From positions 1 through 6,482 of the forward strand of contig WJJQ01000127.1 of the NCBI GenBank assembly GCA_014729615.1: 6,482 nucleotides of DNA, written 5' to 3'. The DNA is from Candidatus Peregrinibacteria bacterium. GTDB taxonomy: Bacteria; Patescibacteriota; Gracilibacteria; UBA1369. The notes beneath the pieces are model-generated. The model saw only the letters and a list, made by a program, of their open reading frames with translations, was not told the DNA's origin and made no database searches. Both the position numbers and the translations under genes were made by a program. Positions 4,807 to 6,482 of the stretch are shown here, piece by piece (positions within the stretch are counted from its first letter, which is position 1; each line of letters begins with the position of its first letter).

Positions 4807-5853
4807 ATGAATCACGTCAATCATCTCAGAAATACAGCATATGTTTCAATCATTTTAGGGTCGGTAATTGCCCTTTTAATACTTGGAAGAATTGTATTTT
4901 TGCCCTTTGTTATAGCCATATTTGTCTGGCTAATCATTCGCAGTATCAGAAATTATTTACTGAAAATAAAGCTTGTTAAAAAATTCGTGGCCAATTGGGT
5001 ATTAAGCATTGTTGCCACTCTAATAATTTTCTTTATAATTTTTATTGTTGGATCCTTACTATTGCAAAATATTGGGCAAATTTCAGAGCAATTACCTAGC
5101 TATGAAGAAAATGTTAATAATTTTATTCAATCATTTAGCGGTTATTTTGGGTTAAGTCAGGTTAAGGACTTGAATGAATTGGCCAGCAATATTGATTTCA
5201 ATAGCTATTTTGCAGGCATTCTGAATTCATTTTCCGGCTTCATGAGCACTTTTTTAATGGTTTTGATTTACGTTTTGTTTTTACTGCTTGAAGAAAAGTC
5301 TTTGGGTGTTAAATTCAACAAACTTTTTTTCAGAAAAGACAAGCGCGAACAAGCGGAAAACATTTCACTGAAATTAAGTGAATCGGTTGAAGAATACATT
5401 TTCATTAAAACGGTAGTCAGCCTACTTGCGGCGTTTTTAAGCTATTTGATCTTAATATATTTCAATATAGATTTCGCGTTTTTCTGGGCGTTTCTAATTT
5501 ATATAACCAGTTACATTCCAAATATTGGAGCCTTTATAGGCATGATTTTTCCCGCTTTGTTCAGCGTTTTGCAAACCAGTTCCATTCAAACCCTCGTTAT
5601 ATTATTGGTTGTTTTAGGTGTGATCCAATTTGTAACAGGTAGCGTACTTGAGCCGAAATGGATGGGCAGAAGCATGAACTTAAGTACCGTAGTAGTGTTA
5701 TTATCTTTAGCTGTTTGGGGATCGATTTGGGGCATAATTGGTATGATTCTTAGTGTGCCGTTAACTATGGTCATAAGCATTGTACTGGCTCAATTCCCAC
5801 AAACAGAAAAAGTATCTATGATCCTTTCAGAAAAAGGACAAGTTCCAAAATAA
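4807..5853 (+). CDS. AI-2E family transporter (UPF0118, multi-pass membrane protein)
   Basis: This 348-residue inner-membrane protein is the normal length for the family. Hydrophobic segments lie at about 11-47 (two helices), 64-87, 145-163, 202-220, 222-256 (two), 260-280 and 294-328 (two), with a hydrophilic region at 88-140 after the third. Family signatures are SYIPNIGAFIG (235-245), the EPKWMG block (282-287) and WGSIWGIIGMILSVPL (304-319). The family is named after E. coli TqsA, linked to export of the quorum signal AI-2. Other members have been tied to sodium/proton exchange, and most are untested. No luxS or lsr gene is here, so a role in AI-2 signalling should not be assumed. The start follows AAGCGGGAAAACC with no good Shine-Dalgarno match. 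An extended -10 promoter and an inverted repeat lie just upstream. Confidence 0.9.
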   Translation: MNHVNHLRNTAYVSIILGSVIALLILGRIVFLPFVIAIFVWLIIRSIRNYLLKIKLVKKFVANWVLSIVATLIIFFIIFIVGSLLLQNIGQISEQLPSYEENVNNFIQSFSGYFGLSQVKDLNELASNIDFNSYFAGILNSFSGFMSTFLMVLIYVLFLLLEEKSLGVKFNKLFFRKDKREQAENISLKLSESVEEYIFIKTVVSLLAAFLSYLILIYFNIDFAFFWAFLIYITSYIPNIGAFIGMIFPALFSVLQTSSIQTLVILLVVLGVIQFVTGSVLEPKWMGRSMNLSTVVVLLSLAVWGSIWGIIGMILSVPLTMVISIVLAQFPQTEKVSMILSEKGQVPK

Positions 5854-5855
5854 TT

Positions 5856-5884
5856 TTGACTTTTCAGATGTTTCGAATAAGAAT
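5856..5884 (+). promoter_or_regulatory. Candidate promoter of the lipoprotein gene
   Basis: TTGACT (5856-5861, 5 of 6) and AAGAAT (5879-5884, 4 of 6) are 17 bp apart. Transcription would start at about 5891, only some 5 nt before the ATG at 5896, so the mRNA would be almost leaderless. Read-through from the transporter gene is the alternative. Confidence 0.4.
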
Positions 5885-5895
5885 ACTCCTCTTAT
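5877..5895. repeat. Inverted repeat abutting the lipoprotein start codon
   Basis: ATAAGA (5877-5882) and TCTTAT (5890-5895) are perfect 6-bp arms around ATACTCC, ending on the base before the ATG. It overlaps the candidate -10 box, so it could be an operator. On a read-through transcript it could instead fold next to the start codon. Confidence 0.35.
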
Positions 5896-6399
5896 ATGAA
5901 ACATTTTAAAAGACATTTAGCTTTTGGATTAGCTGCGCTTGCTGTGTCATGTGCAAAGCCGAATGAAAGTCCATCCGGGTCCAAATCAAAAAAGGCCGTT
6001 CAATCCGAGCCGCAAAATGACTTGGTAAGCCTGGTTGCCGAGTACAACACAAGAGCCACCCTTGCTATTACATACATGGACGGATTCACTGACGCAAAAG
6101 CAAATAAGCTCGATGAGATTTGTCAAAAGAAAGAGGAAAATACCGACTTAAATAGCCGCAATTTGCATTTATCAAACAAAATCCGTGAACATTTCGAAAG
6201 TAATAGTAGTGGTGAATTATTAAAAAAATGCGTTACCGGTGAGGAAGTTTCCAATAAATGCAATGAAGTTCTTAAATCCTCTGCGGGACAACAACTGCTG
6301 GAACAACGAAAAATTAGTGCGGAATACCATGAAAAATTGGCTAAATGCTATAAGGATCATGAAGCGCAAATTAGCGATCAGCCAATAACGGATTATTAA
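5896..6399 (+). CDS. Small Cys-containing lipoprotein of unknown function
   Basis: The 167-residue product has a basic start (MKHFKRH), a hydrophobic stretch at 8-18 and AVSC at 16-19. This fits a type II signal peptide cut before Cys19, which would be lipidated; Ala at -3 is allowed but less usual than Leu. A Ser/Lys/Pro-rich tether (20-40) leads to a polar region that looks helical (41-160), with Cys at 76, 112, 122 and 151, suggesting two disulfides in an exported helical bundle. No family is recognised. Asn/Lys at the +2/+3 positions cannot be read as a firm sorting signal. It lies 42 bp after the transporter gene, so the two may share transcripts. No Shine-Dalgarno sequence is seen before the ATG, and no convincing terminator follows. 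Confidence 0.75.
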   Translation: MKHFKRHLAFGLAALAVSCAKPNESPSGSKSKKAVQSEPQNDLVSLVAEYNTRATLAITYMDGFTDAKANKLDEICQKKEENTDLNSRNLHLSNKIREHFESNSSGELLKKCVTGEEVSNKCNEVLKSSAGQQLLEQRKISAEYHEKLAKCYKDHEAQISDQPITDY

Positions 6400-6448
6400 T
6401 ATTCAAGCTAAAAGACTAGCTGACGAAAAAAATCGACACAGCATATCC

Positions 6449-6476
6449 TTGACGATCAAGAAAAATAGTATATAAG
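6449..6476 (+). promoter_or_regulatory. Promoter at the right edge for a gene outside the window
   Basis: TTGACG (6449-6454, 5 of 6) and TATAAG (6471-6476, 5 of 6) are 16 bp apart. Transcription would start at or just past the window end, so the target gene is not visible. The rest of 6400-6482 holds only a weak 5-bp hairpin (AGCTA 6406-6410 with TAGCT 6417-6421). Confidence 0.5.
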
Positions 6477-6482
6477 GAATAA

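Noticed and set aside
1..6399. Recoded genetic code with TGA as a sense codon, as in Gracilibacteria
   Set aside because: No gene needs to read through TGA: all frames are intact with GGN glycines and end in TAA or TAG. The absence of TGA stops among eight genes is unremarkable for AT-rich DNA.
6406..6421. A possible terminator after the lipoprotein gene
   Set aside because: The AGCTA/TAGCT stem is only 5 bp and is followed by an A-rich stretch, not a T tract.

Overview
This is a bacterial, AT-rich stretch with eight protein-coding genes. Seven are on the + strand and one is on the - strand; the first runs in from beyond the left edge. The standard code fits: every frame stays open without in-frame TGA and all stops are TAA or TAG. 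Host identity is not fixed by the sequence. The short membrane-anchored surface proteins and A-rich leaders without Shine-Dalgarno sequences would suit an uncultivated lineage such as Patescibacteria. The lipoprotein and the Thr/Gly-rich linker would equally suit a Gram-negative predator-like or deltaproteobacterial-like genome. I cannot choose between them.

Left third (1-2125), envelope proteins. A partial protein with a Gly/Thr-rich repeat linker and a Cys-containing domain (1-795) is followed 22 bp later by a small N-terminally anchored protein (818-1147) and a strong intrinsic terminator. A new promoter then serves a larger anchored protein (1357-2073), which ends with the same C-terminal two-cysteine module as the small one. 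Between these two lies a 14-codon open frame that looks like the broken start of a third family member. This tandem set of related anchored proteins is the least familiar part of the window.

Middle (2142-4265), metabolic and stress genes. A typical 2-Cys peroxiredoxin has its own near-consensus promoter and is followed by a perfect 12-bp hairpin. Next comes an N-formylglutamate amidohydrolase-family enzyme. Convergent to it is a conserved gene of unknown function with a GWFQWYCRY core, whose last residues look frameshifted.

Right third (4266-6482). Overlapping divergent promoters with a 13-bp palindrome separate the - strand gene from a VOC (glyoxalase-fold) gene. An AI-2E family membrane transporter follows, with an extended -10 promoter and a 16-bp inverted repeat at its predicted start of transcription. 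The last gene is a small lipoprotein with four further cysteines. A promoter at the right edge points to a gene outside the window.

The genes do not form one pathway: most have their own promoter or terminator. I see no mobile element, CRISPR array, tRNA or rRNA.
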